Source: Paenibacillus marchantiophytorum
GTDB lineage: Bacteria; Bacillota; Bacilli; Paenibacillales; NBRC-103111
Reading direction: 5' to 3'
NCBI RefSeq assembly: GCF_014640555.1
Contig: NZ_BMHE01000021.1
Location: 1-64,000 of the forward strand
DNA length: 64,000 bases
Shown here: piece by piece, positions 1-8,571 of the stretch
Layout: every line of letters starts with the position of its first letter
How positions within the stretch are numbered: the stretch's first letter is position 1
Program-made: the position numbers and the translations under genes
The notes under the pieces: generated by a model
Databases searched by the model: none
What the model was told of the DNA's origin: nothing
Seen by the model: the letters and a program-made list of their open reading frames with translations, nothing else

Positions 1-172
1 GAAAAGCCGCTCGCGCTGGGCTTTCTCTGCCTTTAACGCTGTTTTACAGCGTTAAAGCGGACACAAAGGCGGCAGATGCCACAGTAAGGTTGAAATTCAA
101 CCTTAACCGATCTGAAAAGCCGCTCGCGCTGCACTTTCTCTGCCTTTAACGCTGTAAGCAGCGGCGTTAAGA
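1..172. repeat. Dispersed hairpin repeat, family A (two copies, 113-bp period)
   Basis: The direct repeat GAAAAGCCGCTCGCGCTG occurs at 1-18 and 114-131, giving a 113-bp period. Each unit carries a strong inverted repeat: CTTTAACGCTG (31-41) pairs with CAGCGTTAAAG (47-57), and a degenerate version lies at 144-171. A 10-bp palindromic arm pair around one central base occurs at 85-105 (TAAGGTTGAA / TTCAACCTTA). The same two-hairpin architecture and near-identical period recur at 30.65-31.08 kb. The 172-299 remainder before dacF shows no further feature that I can name. Confidence 0.75.
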
Positions 173-299
173 GCAAGATCATCTTTATTTTCCTTGTCTT
201 GGAATATTTTGAGGTGAAATCGTCAAGACTGATTAGCAGTCATTCAAGCTGCAAGTGTCAGGCTTTCACTTCATCTATCACAGGAGGGGTACAATTGCT

Positions 300-1475
300 A
301 TGCGTAAAAAAGGGCTAATTAGTTTTATCTGTTTTCAACTCTGTTTGATGCTTCTCGTGCCGGCGGCTTTTGCCGAAGAGAAGAAGGCACCTACGGTTGA
401 TTTGACACCGAATGCCCAATCTGCTGTTTTAATGGATGCCGACACAGGTACGGTTATCGCTGAGAAAAATAAAGATACCAAGCTGCCGCCAGCAAGTATT
501 ACGAAGATCATGACGATGCTTCTGATCATGGAAGCCATCGATAAGGGCAATATCAAGATGGACGAGAAAGTTGGCGTCAGTGAATATGCCGCTTCGATGG
601 GTGGCTCACAGATCTTTCTGGAGCCAGGCGAGGAAATGACTGTTCAAGAGATGCTCAAAGGGATCGCGATGGCATCTGGCAATGATGCTTCGGTTGCTAT
701 GGCAGAGAAAATTGCCGGCTCGGAAGAAAATTTCGTGCAAATGATGAATGAGCGGGCGCAGCAGTTAGGGATGAAAAACACGCATTTCTCCAACTGCAAC
801 GGCTTGCCCGTGGCAAATCACTATACAACTGCGAACGATATCGCCGTCATGTCACGTGAATTGCTTAAACATGAGGGGATTACGAAATTTACCGGTGCTT
901 ATCAGGATTATTTGCGCAAAGAATCGGCTAATCCATTCTGGCTGGTGAATACGAATAAGCTTGTTCGATTCTATAGCGGAGCGGATGGCTTGAAAACAGG
1001 CTATACAAGCGAAGCGAAGTTCTGCCTGTCGGCAACTGCGAAACGGGATAATTTACGTGTCGTAGCAGTTGTGCTCGGCGAGCCGAATACCAAAACGCGT
1101 AATGCCGAAGTGACCAAGCTTTTTGATTATGCTTTTGCCCAATATACGAACTATCCGTTGTTTAAATCGGGTGACAGCTTAGGGGATTTCAAGATAAATA
1201 AAGGGCAGATTTCGACAGTTCCGCTTGTGGCCAAGCAGAATTATAGCATTTTAATGAAAAAGGGCACACCAACCGAAAGCATTCGACATGAGCTGCAATT
1301 GGATTCCAATATCAAAGCGCCTATTACGATGGGACAACCGATAGGCCGAATTATTGTCTACAATGGTGACAATGTGCTGTCGGAGTACCCATTAGAGTCG
1401 CCGGTTGCCGTAGATAAAGCCTCATGGTGGATGTTATTTAAGCGGACAACCGCGCAGATGTTCACGACGAACTAA
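300..1475 (+). CDS. dacF: D-alanyl-D-alanine carboxypeptidase DacF (penicillin-binding protein, S11 family)
   Basis: It removes the terminal D-Ala from peptidoglycan stem peptides and in Bacillus acts in the forespore on spore cortex. The ATG at 300 is chosen over an upstream in-frame GTG (255) because AGGAGGGG lies just before it. The 391-aa product has a basic-hydrophobic signal peptide ending near VPAAFA. All three S11 active-site motifs are present: SITK (about residue 66), SGN (in MASGNDAS) and KTG (in LKTGYT), followed by the C-terminal beta domain. It sits directly upstream of spoIIAA, the same order as in B. subtilis, which makes the sporulation-specific assignment likely rather than a vegetative DacA. 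Confidence 0.93.
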   Translation: MRKKGLISFICFQLCLMLLVPAAFAEEKKAPTVDLTPNAQSAVLMDADTGTVIAEKNKDTKLPPASITKIMTMLLIMEAIDKGNIKMDEKVGVSEYAASMGGSQIFLEPGEEMTVQEMLKGIAMASGNDASVAMAEKIAGSEENFVQMMNERAQQLGMKNTHFSNCNGLPVANHYTTANDIAVMSRELLKHEGITKFTGAYQDYLRKESANPFWLVNTNKLVRFYSGADGLKTGYTSEAKFCLSATAKRDNLRVVAVVLGEPNTKTRNAEVTKLFDYAFAQYTNYPLFKSGDSLGDFKINKGQISTVPLVAKQNYSILMKKGTPTESIRHELQLDSNIKAPITMGQPIGRIIVYNGDNVLSEYPLESPVAVDKASWWMLFKRTTAQMFTTN

Positions 1476-1502
1476 CAACGAACTAACAACGAATTAACAA
1501 CG
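1470..1502. repeat. Short tandem repeat over the dacF stop codon
   Basis: Three consecutive 11-bp units of the form AACTAACAACG (the third is AATTAACAACG) start inside the last dacF codons and run past the stop. Each unit contains a TAA in one frame. It has no recognised function and may be a slippage product. Confidence 0.6.
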
Positions 1503-1568
1503 ACTTTTAGCGAATAATCGCAGTTTTGTTCTACTTTTAGCAGTTTTCTTCTAGTTTTGTCGGGGGGC

Positions 1569-1596
1569 AGGATATTCACTCTCAGCTGTAGAAACT
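1569..1596 (+). promoter_or_regulatory. Possible SigH-type promoter for the spoIIA operon
   Basis: AGGATAT (1569-1575) is followed after 12 bases by GTAGAAACT (1588-1596). This fits the SigH pattern RnAGGAWWW-N11-12-RnnGAATww with the last part of the -10 weak. The spoIIA operon is SigH-dependent in B. subtilis, so the position is expected. The assignment rests on pattern matching only. Confidence 0.4.
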
Positions 1597-1692
1597 TATG
1601 TTTCATGACCTAATATAGGGATTTCTGAACTTACTCAAGGAATAAAGATTCTTGAACAGTTCAAAGTCTCTCAGCTGAGAGGAGTGAACAGG

Positions 1693-2046
1693 TTGAGCCT
1701 GCAAATTGAATTTGAGCAAGGCCGAAGGGCGCTGATTGTTAGACTGAAGGGCGAGCTGGATCATCACACAGCAGATAGTGTGAAGGCTAGGATGGAGGAA
1801 GCGATTGCCAAAGAGCACACGCTGCATCTGATTCTTAGTTTGAAGGATCTTTCTTTCATGGATAGCTCAGGTCTAGGTGTTATTCTCGGTCGTTACAAGC
1901 AAATTACGGGTAAAGGCGGTAAAATGGTCGTCTGTGATGTCGCTCCTGCCGTTTACCGCTTGTTCGAACTTTCAGGAATGTTCAAGATTGTTTCGATTCA
2001 AGACAACGAGCGCAATGCAATGTCCAGTCTGGAGGTTGCGCTATGA
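1693..2046 (+). CDS. spoIIAA: Anti-sigma F factor antagonist SpoIIAA
   Basis: This STAS-domain protein, when unphosphorylated, displaces SigF from SpoIIAB in the forespore. The TTG at 1693 is preferred over GTG 1684 because GGAG at 1681-1684 then has normal spacing, and it gives 117 aa, the B. subtilis length. The motif FMDSSGLGV contains the serine phosphorylated by SpoIIAB, and GELDHHTA matches the family N-terminus. The stop overlaps the spoIIAB start by 4 bases, indicating translational coupling. Confidence 0.96.
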   Translation: MSLQIEFEQGRRALIVRLKGELDHHTADSVKARMEEAIAKEHTLHLILSLKDLSFMDSSGLGVILGRYKQITGKGGKMVVCDVAPAVYRLFELSGMFKIVSIQDNERNAMSSLEVAL

Positions 2047-2489
2047 GTGAACATAACTTTATGTCGCTGCAGTTTGCCAGCCGTTCCGAGAATGAAGCTT
2101 TTGCCCGTGTTGCTGTTGCTGCTTTTGTCTCTCAACTGGATCCTACGCTCAATGAGTTAACCGATATCAAAACCGTCGTGTCTGAGGCCGTAACGAACTC
2201 CATCATTCATGGTTACAATAATCAAACGGATGGCGTCATTACAATTACTACGCAAATTGATGATGATGTGGTGCGAATTACCATTGAGGATCAAGGTTCA
2301 GGCATTGCGGATTTAGAACAGGCCAAAGAGCCTCTGTATACATCCAAACCAGAGCTGGAACGTTCTGGGATGGGATTCACGATTATGGAAAATTTCATGG
2401 ACGAAGTGGAAGTTGTGACGGCCGTCGGAATCGGAACCAAAATAAACATGTTGAAGCGAATTGAATCTAAAAAAGCTTTATACAATTAG
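2043..2489 (+). CDS. spoIIAB: Anti-sigma F factor / serine kinase SpoIIAB
   Basis: SpoIIAB binds and inhibits SigF and phosphorylates SpoIIAA. The 148-aa protein is a GHKL-fold ATPase. The N-box (EAVTNSIIHGY), the G1 box (DQGSGIADL) and the G2 region (GMGFTIMENF) are all visible. It overlaps spoIIAA by ATGA and lies 11 bases upstream of sigF. The order spoIIAA-AB-AC is the universal sporulation switch operon. Confidence 0.97.
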   Translation: MSEHNFMSLQFASRSENEAFARVAVAAFVSQLDPTLNELTDIKTVVSEAVTNSIIHGYNNQTDGVITITTQIDDDVVRITIEDQGSGIADLEQAKEPLYTSKPELERSGMGFTIMENFMDEVEVVTAVGIGTKINMLKRIESKKALYN

Positions 2490-2500
2490 GGGTTTGATCT

Positions 2501-3256
2501 ATGGATGTCGATCTGAAGCATGCTTCTCATAGTTATTTAGACGATTCGGAAGTCAAACGGTTAATCGCACTCAGCCAATCCGGAGATGGACTCGCTAGAG
2601 AAACACTCGTCAGCTGCAATATCCGCTTGGTCTGGTCCGTGGTTCAACGCTTTTTGAACCGTGGTTACGAAGCCGAAGACTTGTTCCAGATCGGTTGCAT
2701 CGGGCTGCTCAAGTCCGTTGATAAATTCGATCTTTCTTATGATGTGAAGTTCTCAACGTATGCCGTGCCGATGATCATCGGCGAAATACAGCGCTTCCTG
2801 CGTGATGACGGGACGCTCAAGGTCAGCCGCTCGCTGAAGGAGCTGGCTAATAAAATTCGCAAGACGAAGGATGAGCTGTCCAAGCGTCTTGGACGACTTC
2901 CTACGATTAAAGAAGTGGCGGAAGAGCTAATGATTACGCCGGAGGAAGTTGTTTTCGCGCAAGAAGCGAACAAACCGCTTTCCTCGATTCATGAGACAGT
3001 CTTTGAGAATGATGGCGATCCCATTACGTTAATGGATCAAATCTCCGATGACTCTGGTGAAAAATGGTTTGAAAAGCTAGCTCTGAATGAAGCGATTGGA
3101 ACGCTTTCCGAACGGGAACGGCTTATTGTGTACCTCCGTTATTTCCGTGATCAAACGCAGTCAGAGGTGGCCAGCAGGTTAGGTATTTCCCAAGTGCAGG
3201 TCTCCCGTCTAGAAAAGAAAATTTTGCAATCGATCAAGGATCAAATTGCCCAGTAA
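2501..3256 (+). CDS. sigF: RNA polymerase sporulation sigma factor SigF (SpoIIAC)
   Basis: SigF is the first forespore-specific sigma factor. The 251-aa product has sigma region 2 (EDLFQIGCIGLLKSVDKFD, about residues 60-80), region 3 (RSLKELANKIRKTKDEL) and region 4 with a helix-turn-helix (SEVASRLGISQVQVSRLEKK). Start ATG 2501 follows AGGGG at about 2489-2492. It is the last gene of the operon and is closed by a strong hairpin at 3262-3294. Confidence 0.97.
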   Translation: MDVDLKHASHSYLDDSEVKRLIALSQSGDGLARETLVSCNIRLVWSVVQRFLNRGYEAEDLFQIGCIGLLKSVDKFDLSYDVKFSTYAVPMIIGEIQRFLRDDGTLKVSRSLKELANKIRKTKDELSKRLGRLPTIKEVAEELMITPEEVVFAQEANKPLSSIHETVFENDGDPITLMDQISDDSGEKWFEKLALNEAIGTLSERERLIVYLRYFRDQTQSEVASRLGISQVQVSRLEKKILQSIKDQIAQ

Positions 3257-3261
3257 CGAGC

Positions 3262-3294
3262 AAAAAACCGTTCTCCCATGGAGAGCGGTTTTTT
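3262..3294. terminator. Bidirectional Rho-independent terminator after sigF
   Basis: A 14-bp stem (AAAAACCGTTCTCC with its complement, one G-T wobble) around the loop CAT ends in a run of T. It has A and T tracts on both sides, so it can serve sigF on the plus strand and the convergent DUF378 gene on the minus strand. Confidence 0.9.
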
Positions 3295-3311
3295 GGTATA
3301 TACCCTTTTCA

Positions 3312-3521
3312 TTAGCGGACAGCTCGTCTGTCATCACCATAAAATCTTACGCAGTAAATGCCGCATAAGCCAACAATCGTGTAGATGACGCGACTTAATC
3401 CAGAAGATTCTCTATGCGAATCCCCACCGAGCAAAGCAGATACTAAATCCCATTCGAAGAGCCCAACCAAAAGCCAATTCAACGCACCAATAATAACTAG
3501 CGTTAATGCGAGTTTTGCCAT
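3312..3521 (-). CDS. DUF378 family small membrane protein
   Basis: The 69-aa protein has two hydrophobic segments (about residues 4-22 and 42-60). The first contains the GALNWLLVGLF stretch typical of DUF378 (YuzA-like) proteins. The function of the family is unknown. The start is preceded on the minus strand by AGAAGGTG at about 3527-3534. It is transcribed convergently to sigF and divergently from spoVAA. Confidence 0.85.
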   Translation of the reverse strand: MAKLALTLVIIGALNWLLVGLFEWDLVSALLGGDSHRESSGLSRVIYTIVGLCGIYCVRFYGDDRRAVR

Positions 3522-3685
3522 GTTATCACCTTCTTTATATGGAATAAGTGATCGTTATTCATAGTTACTATGCCTAATGATTGGCTTCTTTATTCCTGGA
3601 GAATTTACCATTGAGCAGCGTGTTTATGGGAAGGAAAGATTTTGCATACTACTCCTATACCTGGATGCCCAAAGGGAGTGAGACT

Positions 3686-4318
3686 ATGGTCCAGAATGGA
3701 GCTCCATATCTCTATATCAGGCTTCGCCGAAAAGCCAGTGTGCGCAAAGGGAATGTTGTGAAACTGAATCAAATCGCACAGATTATCGTTGAGCCGGAAT
3801 ATGAAGATGCATTGAATGGATTGATTATTCACAAACCGCAGCATGAGGATGGCAACAGGGTCTTGATTGATATGATGCTGATTGTCCGCAAAGTGAAGAA
3901 CTTGTTCCCTGAGCTGCAAATTGAACATTTCGGTGAACCTCACGTGCTCCTTGAAATCTATTCGGACAATAAAAAGGCAAGCCCTGTTTTGATCGGACTG
4001 GTCTGGTTGTTGTTGTTCATTGGCTCAGGACTGGCCATCATGAATTTTCACGCCGATGTTTCCATGCTCGTCGTCCATCAACGGATTTATGAACTGATGA
4101 CTGGCAAGAAAGTTGAGCATCCGCTTATTTTACAAATTCCTTATTCGCTCGGTATTGGGGTGGGCATGGTTATTTTCTTTAATCATCTTTTCAAAAAGAA
4201 ATTCAACGAAGAACCAAGTCCGCTCGAAGTGGAAATGTTCATGTACCAAGAAAATATTAACCATTATGTGATTACAGAGGAATACGTGAAAATCCATGAG
4301 GAAGGAGAAACGAAGTGA
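3686..4318 (+). CDS. spoVAA: Stage V sporulation protein AA
   Basis: SpoVAA is a component of the forespore inner-membrane SpoVA system involved in Ca-dipicolinate uptake and release. The ATG at 3686 with GGGAG seven bases upstream gives 210 aa, close to the usual 206. A longer in-frame reading from 3581 lacks support. An N-terminal soluble domain is followed by two membrane spans (about residues 102-118 and 155-172). The family motifs LLLFIGSGLAIMNFH and FFNHLFKKKFNEEPSPLEVEMF are present. It overlaps spoVAB by 4 bases. Confidence 0.94.
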   Translation: MVQNGAPYLYIRLRRKASVRKGNVVKLNQIAQIIVEPEYEDALNGLIIHKPQHEDGNRVLIDMMLIVRKVKNLFPELQIEHFGEPHVLLEIYSDNKKASPVLIGLVWLLLFIGSGLAIMNFHADVSMLVVHQRIYELMTGKKVEHPLILQIPYSLGIGVGMVIFFNHLFKKKFNEEPSPLEVEMFMYQENINHYVITEEYVKIHEEGETK

Positions 4319-4737
4319 TTACGCTTCTTGGGGAAGTGCTCTTGACCGCCTTCATCGGGTTAGCAGGGGGGATCGCGGTTGGAAGTGGGATGGTTGCTTT
4401 CCTGGTCGTACTGGATATCATTCCGCGGCTCGCGCAGATCACACGCTCTTTCTCCAACATCCGCAGCTATGAAGCGGCGGTTGTATGGGGTTCGCTCATA
4501 TTCACCTGGTTGGATTTCAGTGAAATCAAGCTTCCGCTTTTCCCGATGAGCACAGCCTTCGTGGGCTTATTTGCTGGCTGTTTTGTAGGGATGCTGGCAG
4601 CGGCTTTAACAGAAATTATCAATGTGCTGCCTATTTTGGCCAAACGAGTTGGCATGGGTTCTTATATGATTATATTCCTGATGGCGATGATATTTGGCAA
4701 AGTGTTCGGCTCGTTGTTTGAGTGGTTATTTTATTAA
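4315..4737 (+). CDS. spoVAB: Stage V sporulation protein AB
   Basis: The 140-aa polytopic membrane protein has about four hydrophobic segments and belongs to the SpoVA system of the spore inner membrane. It begins with a GTG overlapping the spoVAA stop (GTGA). Characteristic stretches include GSGMVAFLVVLDIIPRL and the C-terminal IFGKVFGSLFEW. It is followed closely by spoVAF. Confidence 0.92.
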   Translation: MITLLGEVLLTAFIGLAGGIAVGSGMVAFLVVLDIIPRLAQITRSFSNIRSYEAAVVWGSLIFTWLDFSEIKLPLFPMSTAFVGLFAGCFVGMLAAALTEIINVLPILAKRVGMGSYMIIFLMAMIFGKVFGSLFEWLFY

Positions 4738-4760
4738 AGTGTGAAAGTGAGGCGCATCAA

Positions 4761-6392
4761 GTGAAGTTGATCGTAAAAAGAGGAAACAGCTCGGACAAAG
4801 AAGAGTCGAATGATAAGCAAGATCAATCGGATAAGGCGCAGTCGTCGGATAAGCTGGCCATTGATGAGGAAGGAAATCTCTCTCCCTATAATCCAGTCAC
4901 TGACATGACGCCTCAGGAGAAAGCCTACAAAATTCAAGAAGACATTCCTCGCAGCTTACGGGAAATCCAAAGAGTGTTAGAAGAGCGTGTTGGCTTGAAT
5001 CGGAGCTTTGATCTTATTTTACGTGAAATGGTTTTCGGCTCCAAGAGGGTCGGCATCTTTTATTGCAATGGTTTTGCCAAAGATACGGTGCTTACGGATA
5101 TTATTACGAGACTTACCTATGCGGACAAAGAAGCCGTATCTCATCATACGCTCGAAGCTTTTATAGAAAAGCTGATCCCGCATATTCAAGTTAAGTCCTA
5201 TAAAAAAATGTCCGAGGTTGTAGGGCAGGTCTTAATGGGAGGGACGGCCTTCTTCATTGAAGGCGAGAGCGCTGCGATCACGGTAGATGCCAAAAACTTT
5301 CCCGTTCGCTCGATTGCAGAGCCTGATTTGGAACGTGTGGTCCGCGGTTCTCGCGATGGCTTCGTAGAAACATTGCTCATCAATGTTACGTTGGTAAGAC
5401 GAAGAATTCGGGACGAAAGATTCAAACTTGAAATCATGCAAATCGGCAAACGGACGAAGACCGATGTTTGCATTGGCTACATCAATGACATCGCTAACGC
5501 GGATTTAGTTCAAGCCGTCAAGGATAAATTTAAAGCTGTCGAGATCGATGGTCTGCCGCTTGCGGAGAAACAATTGGAAGAAGCTATCGTGAACAAAGGA
5601 TGGAATCCTTATCCGATGGTGCGTTATTCGGAGCGTCCAGACGTTGTCGCTGCGCATTTGCTGGAAGGGCATGTTTGCGTATTTGTAGATACTTCACCGA
5701 GTGTGATGATATTGCCGACAACGTTCTTTCATCATGTGCAGCATGCGGAGGAATACCGGCAAACGCCGTTTATCGGTACCTATCTAAGATGGGTCCGTTT
5801 TGTAGGCATAATGGCCTCGATCTTTTTGCTGCCGCTCTGGTTTATGATGGTGATGGATCCATCGCTCAAACCGGCGGGACTTGAATTCCTCGGCCCGCAG
5901 AAAGAAGGGACTTTGCCGCTATTGGTCCAGTTTCTACTTGCCGATATCGGGATCGATTTGATGCGGATGGCTGCCGTACATACCCCGACGCCGCTTGCAA
6001 CTGCAATGGGCTTGGTGGCGGCTATCTTGGTTGGTGATATTGCGGTCAAGACCGGCTTGTTCATCAATGAGGTCATTCTCTATTTGGCGCTTGCCTCGAT
6101 TGGGATGTTTGCAACACCAAGTTATGAATTAGGGCTTGCTAATCGCATTGTCAGGCTAGCGCTTCTCATCGTTGTAGCGATCTTCCATGTGCCGGGTTTT
6201 GTTGTAGGATCTACGCTATGGCTAATCCTGCTCGCAACCCGCAAATCGTATGATGCGCCTTATATGTGGCCATTCATACCGTTTAATGCCAAGAGCTTTT
6301 TCTCCATTCTAGTTCGCCGTCCAGTCTTGGCCGGGAAAACGCGATTAAGCATTACGAAGCCGAACGACGGTACTCGTCAGCCTAAGAAGTAG
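4761..6392 (+). CDS. spoVAF: Stage V sporulation protein AF (GerA-family)
   Basis: SpoVAF is related to the A subunits of GerA-type germinant receptors and modulates germination from the spore inner membrane. GTG 4761 with AAGTGAGG upstream gives 543 aa. The ORF could also open at 4722, overlapping spoVAB. A charged N-terminal extension rich in Asp/Lys/Ser/Gln (about residues 10-40) precedes the conserved soluble domain. About five membrane helices begin at residue 350. The operon here is AA-AB-AF only; AC, AD and AE are absent. A terminator follows. Confidence 0.93.
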   Translation: MKLIVKRGNSSDKEESNDKQDQSDKAQSSDKLAIDEEGNLSPYNPVTDMTPQEKAYKIQEDIPRSLREIQRVLEERVGLNRSFDLILREMVFGSKRVGIFYCNGFAKDTVLTDIITRLTYADKEAVSHHTLEAFIEKLIPHIQVKSYKKMSEVVGQVLMGGTAFFIEGESAAITVDAKNFPVRSIAEPDLERVVRGSRDGFVETLLINVTLVRRRIRDERFKLEIMQIGKRTKTDVCIGYINDIANADLVQAVKDKFKAVEIDGLPLAEKQLEEAIVNKGWNPYPMVRYSERPDVVAAHLLEGHVCVFVDTSPSVMILPTTFFHHVQHAEEYRQTPFIGTYLRWVRFVGIMASIFLLPLWFMMVMDPSLKPAGLEFLGPQKEGTLPLLVQFLLADIGIDLMRMAAVHTPTPLATAMGLVAAILVGDIAVKTGLFINEVILYLALASIGMFATPSYELGLANRIVRLALLIVVAIFHVPGFVVGSTLWLILLATRKSYDAPYMWPFIPFNAKSFFSILVRRPVLAGKTRLSITKPNDGTRQPKK

Positions 6393-6396
6393 TCCA

Positions 6397-6435
6397 AGAA
6401 AAGGGGCCTAGGCAGTTGTGCCCTTTTTCTTTTTA
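6397..6435 (+). terminator. Rho-independent terminator of the spoVA operon
   Basis: AGAAAAGGGGC (6397-6407) pairs with GCCCTTTTTCT (about 6420-6430) with one wobble, and a T-rich tail follows. Confidence 0.8.
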
Positions 6436-6449
6436 TGTCGAAGAGTGTA

Positions 6450-6479
6450 TTGTCAAATGAGCTTTCCCTATGGTACTTT
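6450..6479 (+). promoter_or_regulatory. Possible SigA promoter for lysA
   Basis: TTGTCA (6450-6455) and TACTTT (6474-6479) are separated by 18 bases, in the gap between the spoVA terminator and lysA. The -10 match is imperfect. Confidence 0.35.
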
Positions 6480-6551
6480 AAGAAGTAATGCGCATTGCCG
6501 CTTGCGCGGATAATGGCAAGAAATGGTTCCGGGAGAGAGGGATATCAAGCT

Positions 6552-7886
6552 ATGTATTTACATGGTACAAGTAAAATAAATGATCAAGGCCACCTCGAAA
6601 TCGGCGGTGTCGATGCAACCCATTTGGTTGCTGAATATGGCACGCCTTTATATGTATTTGATGAAGCGCTGATACGTCAGCGTTGCCGAGAATTCGTTGA
6701 AGCTTTTCAAGCATCCGGTTTGAAATTCCAAGTGGCGTATGCCAGCAAAGCGTTCTGCGTCATGGCGATGTGCCGTATTGTGGAAGAAGAAGGCATGTCG
6801 TTGGATGTAGTTTCCGACGGCGAGTTGTACACGGCGCTGCAAGCAGGATTTCCTGCTGAACGGATTCACTTCCATGGCAACAACAAAACGGTGGATGAAA
6901 TCGAAATGGCGATTGATGCGAAGATCGGTTGTTTCGTGGTAGATAATTTTATTGAACTTCAATTGCTGAATGCAATCGCCGGAGATAAACGCCAGAAGGT
7001 AAAAGTTTTGCTGCGAATTACGCCAGGTGTGGAAGCTCATACACATGAATATATCTCAACAGGTCAAACCGATTCCAAATTTGGTTTTGATTTAGGCAAT
7101 GGCTCAGCGTTCGAAGCGATCAAAGAAGCGGACTCTTTGAGCAATTTGGATCTCTTAGGGATTCATTCCCATATTGGTTCGCAAATTTTCGAAGTGGAAG
7201 GTTTCCGCATGGCAGCTGAGAAAATGGCTGCTTTCGCTGTTCATGTTCGGCAAGAAACGGGCGTCACGTTCAAAGTCATCAATCTTGGCGGCGGCTTTGG
7301 CATTCGCTATGTGGATGGTCATACGCCGCTTCCGGTTGCTGTTTACGTAGAAGCGATCACCGATGCGATTAAACAAAATTTCGGCAGCAATGAGTACCCA
7401 TTGCCAGAAATTTGGGTTGAACCAGGTCGCAGCATTGTGGGTGATGCAGGGACAACATTATACACGGTCGGCACGACCAAGGATATTCCAGGAGTACGCA
7501 AGTACGTGGCGGTAGATGGCGGCATGACGGATAACCCGCGCCCGGCGCTGTATGAGTCCGAGTATGAAGCGATGTTAGCCAACCGTGCCAAGGAACAAGC
7601 GGAAGAAGTCGTATCCATTGCAGGCAAATGCTGTGAAAGCGGCGATATGCTAATTTGGGATCTGAACCTTCCGAAAGTGAAGGCAGGCGATGTTCTGGCT
7701 GTTTCATGTACAGGGGCCTATAACTATGCAATGGCGAGCAACTACAATCGGATTCGACGTCCGGGAGTCGTTTTCGTCAAAGATGGGCAAAGTGATATCG
7801 TAGTTAAACGAGAGTCCTTCGACAACATCATCGGCAACGACATCATTCCAGCGAGAATGAAACAAGTTAGTAAATTTGTGAAATAA
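6552..7886 (+). CDS. lysA: Diaminopimelate decarboxylase
   Basis: LysA catalyses the last step of lysine synthesis, decarboxylating meso-diaminopimelate with pyridoxal phosphate. ATG 6552 is preferred over an upstream frame opening at 6495 because a GAGAGAGG ribosome site precedes it, giving 444 aa. The PLP lysine is in VAYASKAF (about residue 66). The HSHIGSQ, GGGFGIRY, EPGRSIV and CESGD motifs of the fold-III decarboxylase family are all present. No terminator separates it from the cyclophilin gene 50 bases downstream. Confidence 0.96.
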   Translation: MYLHGTSKINDQGHLEIGGVDATHLVAEYGTPLYVFDEALIRQRCREFVEAFQASGLKFQVAYASKAFCVMAMCRIVEEEGMSLDVVSDGELYTALQAGFPAERIHFHGNNKTVDEIEMAIDAKIGCFVVDNFIELQLLNAIAGDKRQKVKVLLRITPGVEAHTHEYISTGQTDSKFGFDLGNGSAFEAIKEADSLSNLDLLGIHSHIGSQIFEVEGFRMAAEKMAAFAVHVRQETGVTFKVINLGGGFGIRYVDGHTPLPVAVYVEAITDAIKQNFGSNEYPLPEIWVEPGRSIVGDAGTTLYTVGTTKDIPGVRKYVAVDGGMTDNPRPALYESEYEAMLANRAKEQAEEVVSIAGKCCESGDMLIWDLNLPKVKAGDVLAVSCTGAYNYAMASNYNRIRRPGVVFVKDGQSDIVVKRESFDNIIGNDIIPARMKQVSKFVK

Positions 7887-7936
7887 AAGGTTTCATAGTA
7901 GAATAAGATATTATTGTCTAAAGGAGTGGACCACAA

Positions 7937-8368
7937 ATGGCCAAACAAGCAAAAATTAAACTAGCAGGCGGCGGCGAAGTCGTTATCGATCTTTTCGAAA
8001 ATGACGCTCCAAACACAGTTGCCAACTTTGAAAAATTAGCAAACTCCGGTTTCTACAACGGACTTGTTTTTCATCGCGTAATTCCAGGATTCGTAGCACA
8101 AGGTGGTTGCCCAACAGGAACAGGAACAGGTGGACCTGGTTACCAAATCAACTGTGAAATCAATCCTAACAAACATGAGCGCGGTTCCCTGGCGATGGCT
8201 CATGCAGGCAGAAACACTGGTGGAAGCCAATTCTACATTGCCTACCAACCACAACCGCATCTGGATGGAGGACATACTGTTTTCGGTAAAGTCTCCAAAG
8301 GAATGGAATTAGTCGATGCTTTCAAAGGCAAAGATCTTATGGAAAAAGTAGAAGTAGTAGAAGTGTAA
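7937..8368 (+). CDS. ppiB: Peptidyl-prolyl cis-trans isomerase, cyclophilin type
   Basis: The 143-aa single-domain cyclophilin catalyses prolyl isomerisation in the cytoplasm; there is no signal peptide. Core motifs are FHRVIPGFVAQGG, GSLAMAH, NTGGSQFYI and LDGGHTVFGKV. The ATG follows AAGGAGTGG. It lies 50 bases downstream of lysA, and a good terminator follows it. Confidence 0.95.
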   Translation: MAKQAKIKLAGGGEVVIDLFENDAPNTVANFEKLANSGFYNGLVFHRVIPGFVAQGGCPTGTGTGGPGYQINCEINPNKHERGSLAMAHAGRNTGGSQFYIAYQPQPHLDGGHTVFGKVSKGMELVDAFKGKDLMEKVEVVEV

Positions 8369-8391
8369 TTGCTACATACTTGATTAGGAAG

Positions 8392-8429
8392 AACCTCGAC
8401 CTCCGGTTTCCGGAGATTGAGGTTTTTTT
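8392..8429 (+). terminator. Rho-independent terminator after ppiB
   Basis: AACCTCGACCTCCGG and its near-perfect complement around a TTT loop are followed by seven T residues. Confidence 0.88.
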
Positions 8430-8497
8430 GCTGCAATTAATTTATTGGCTTCCACCATAGACTTCTTTGCTTTGAAGGTTTTCGGTCCCAAAGGGCA

Positions 8498-8571
8498 TCT
8501 AATGAACAGTATGATGCTTATAGACGAGAAAATGGCTGCGGTGGAGATTTAATGAACTGAGTTGGCGCTAT
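8498..8571. repeat. Dispersed intergenic repeat, family C, copy 1
   Basis: The stretch running from TCTAATGAACAGTATGATGC to GAGTTGGCGCTA reappears with few differences at 54770-54842. It lies in the 516-bp gap between ppiB and the diguanylate cyclase. The rest of this gap contains a possible inverted copy of its end (GCATT...CATTAGATTTTC near 8624-8640), an orphan hairpin at 8722-8745, and nothing that reads as a gene. Confidence 0.75.
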
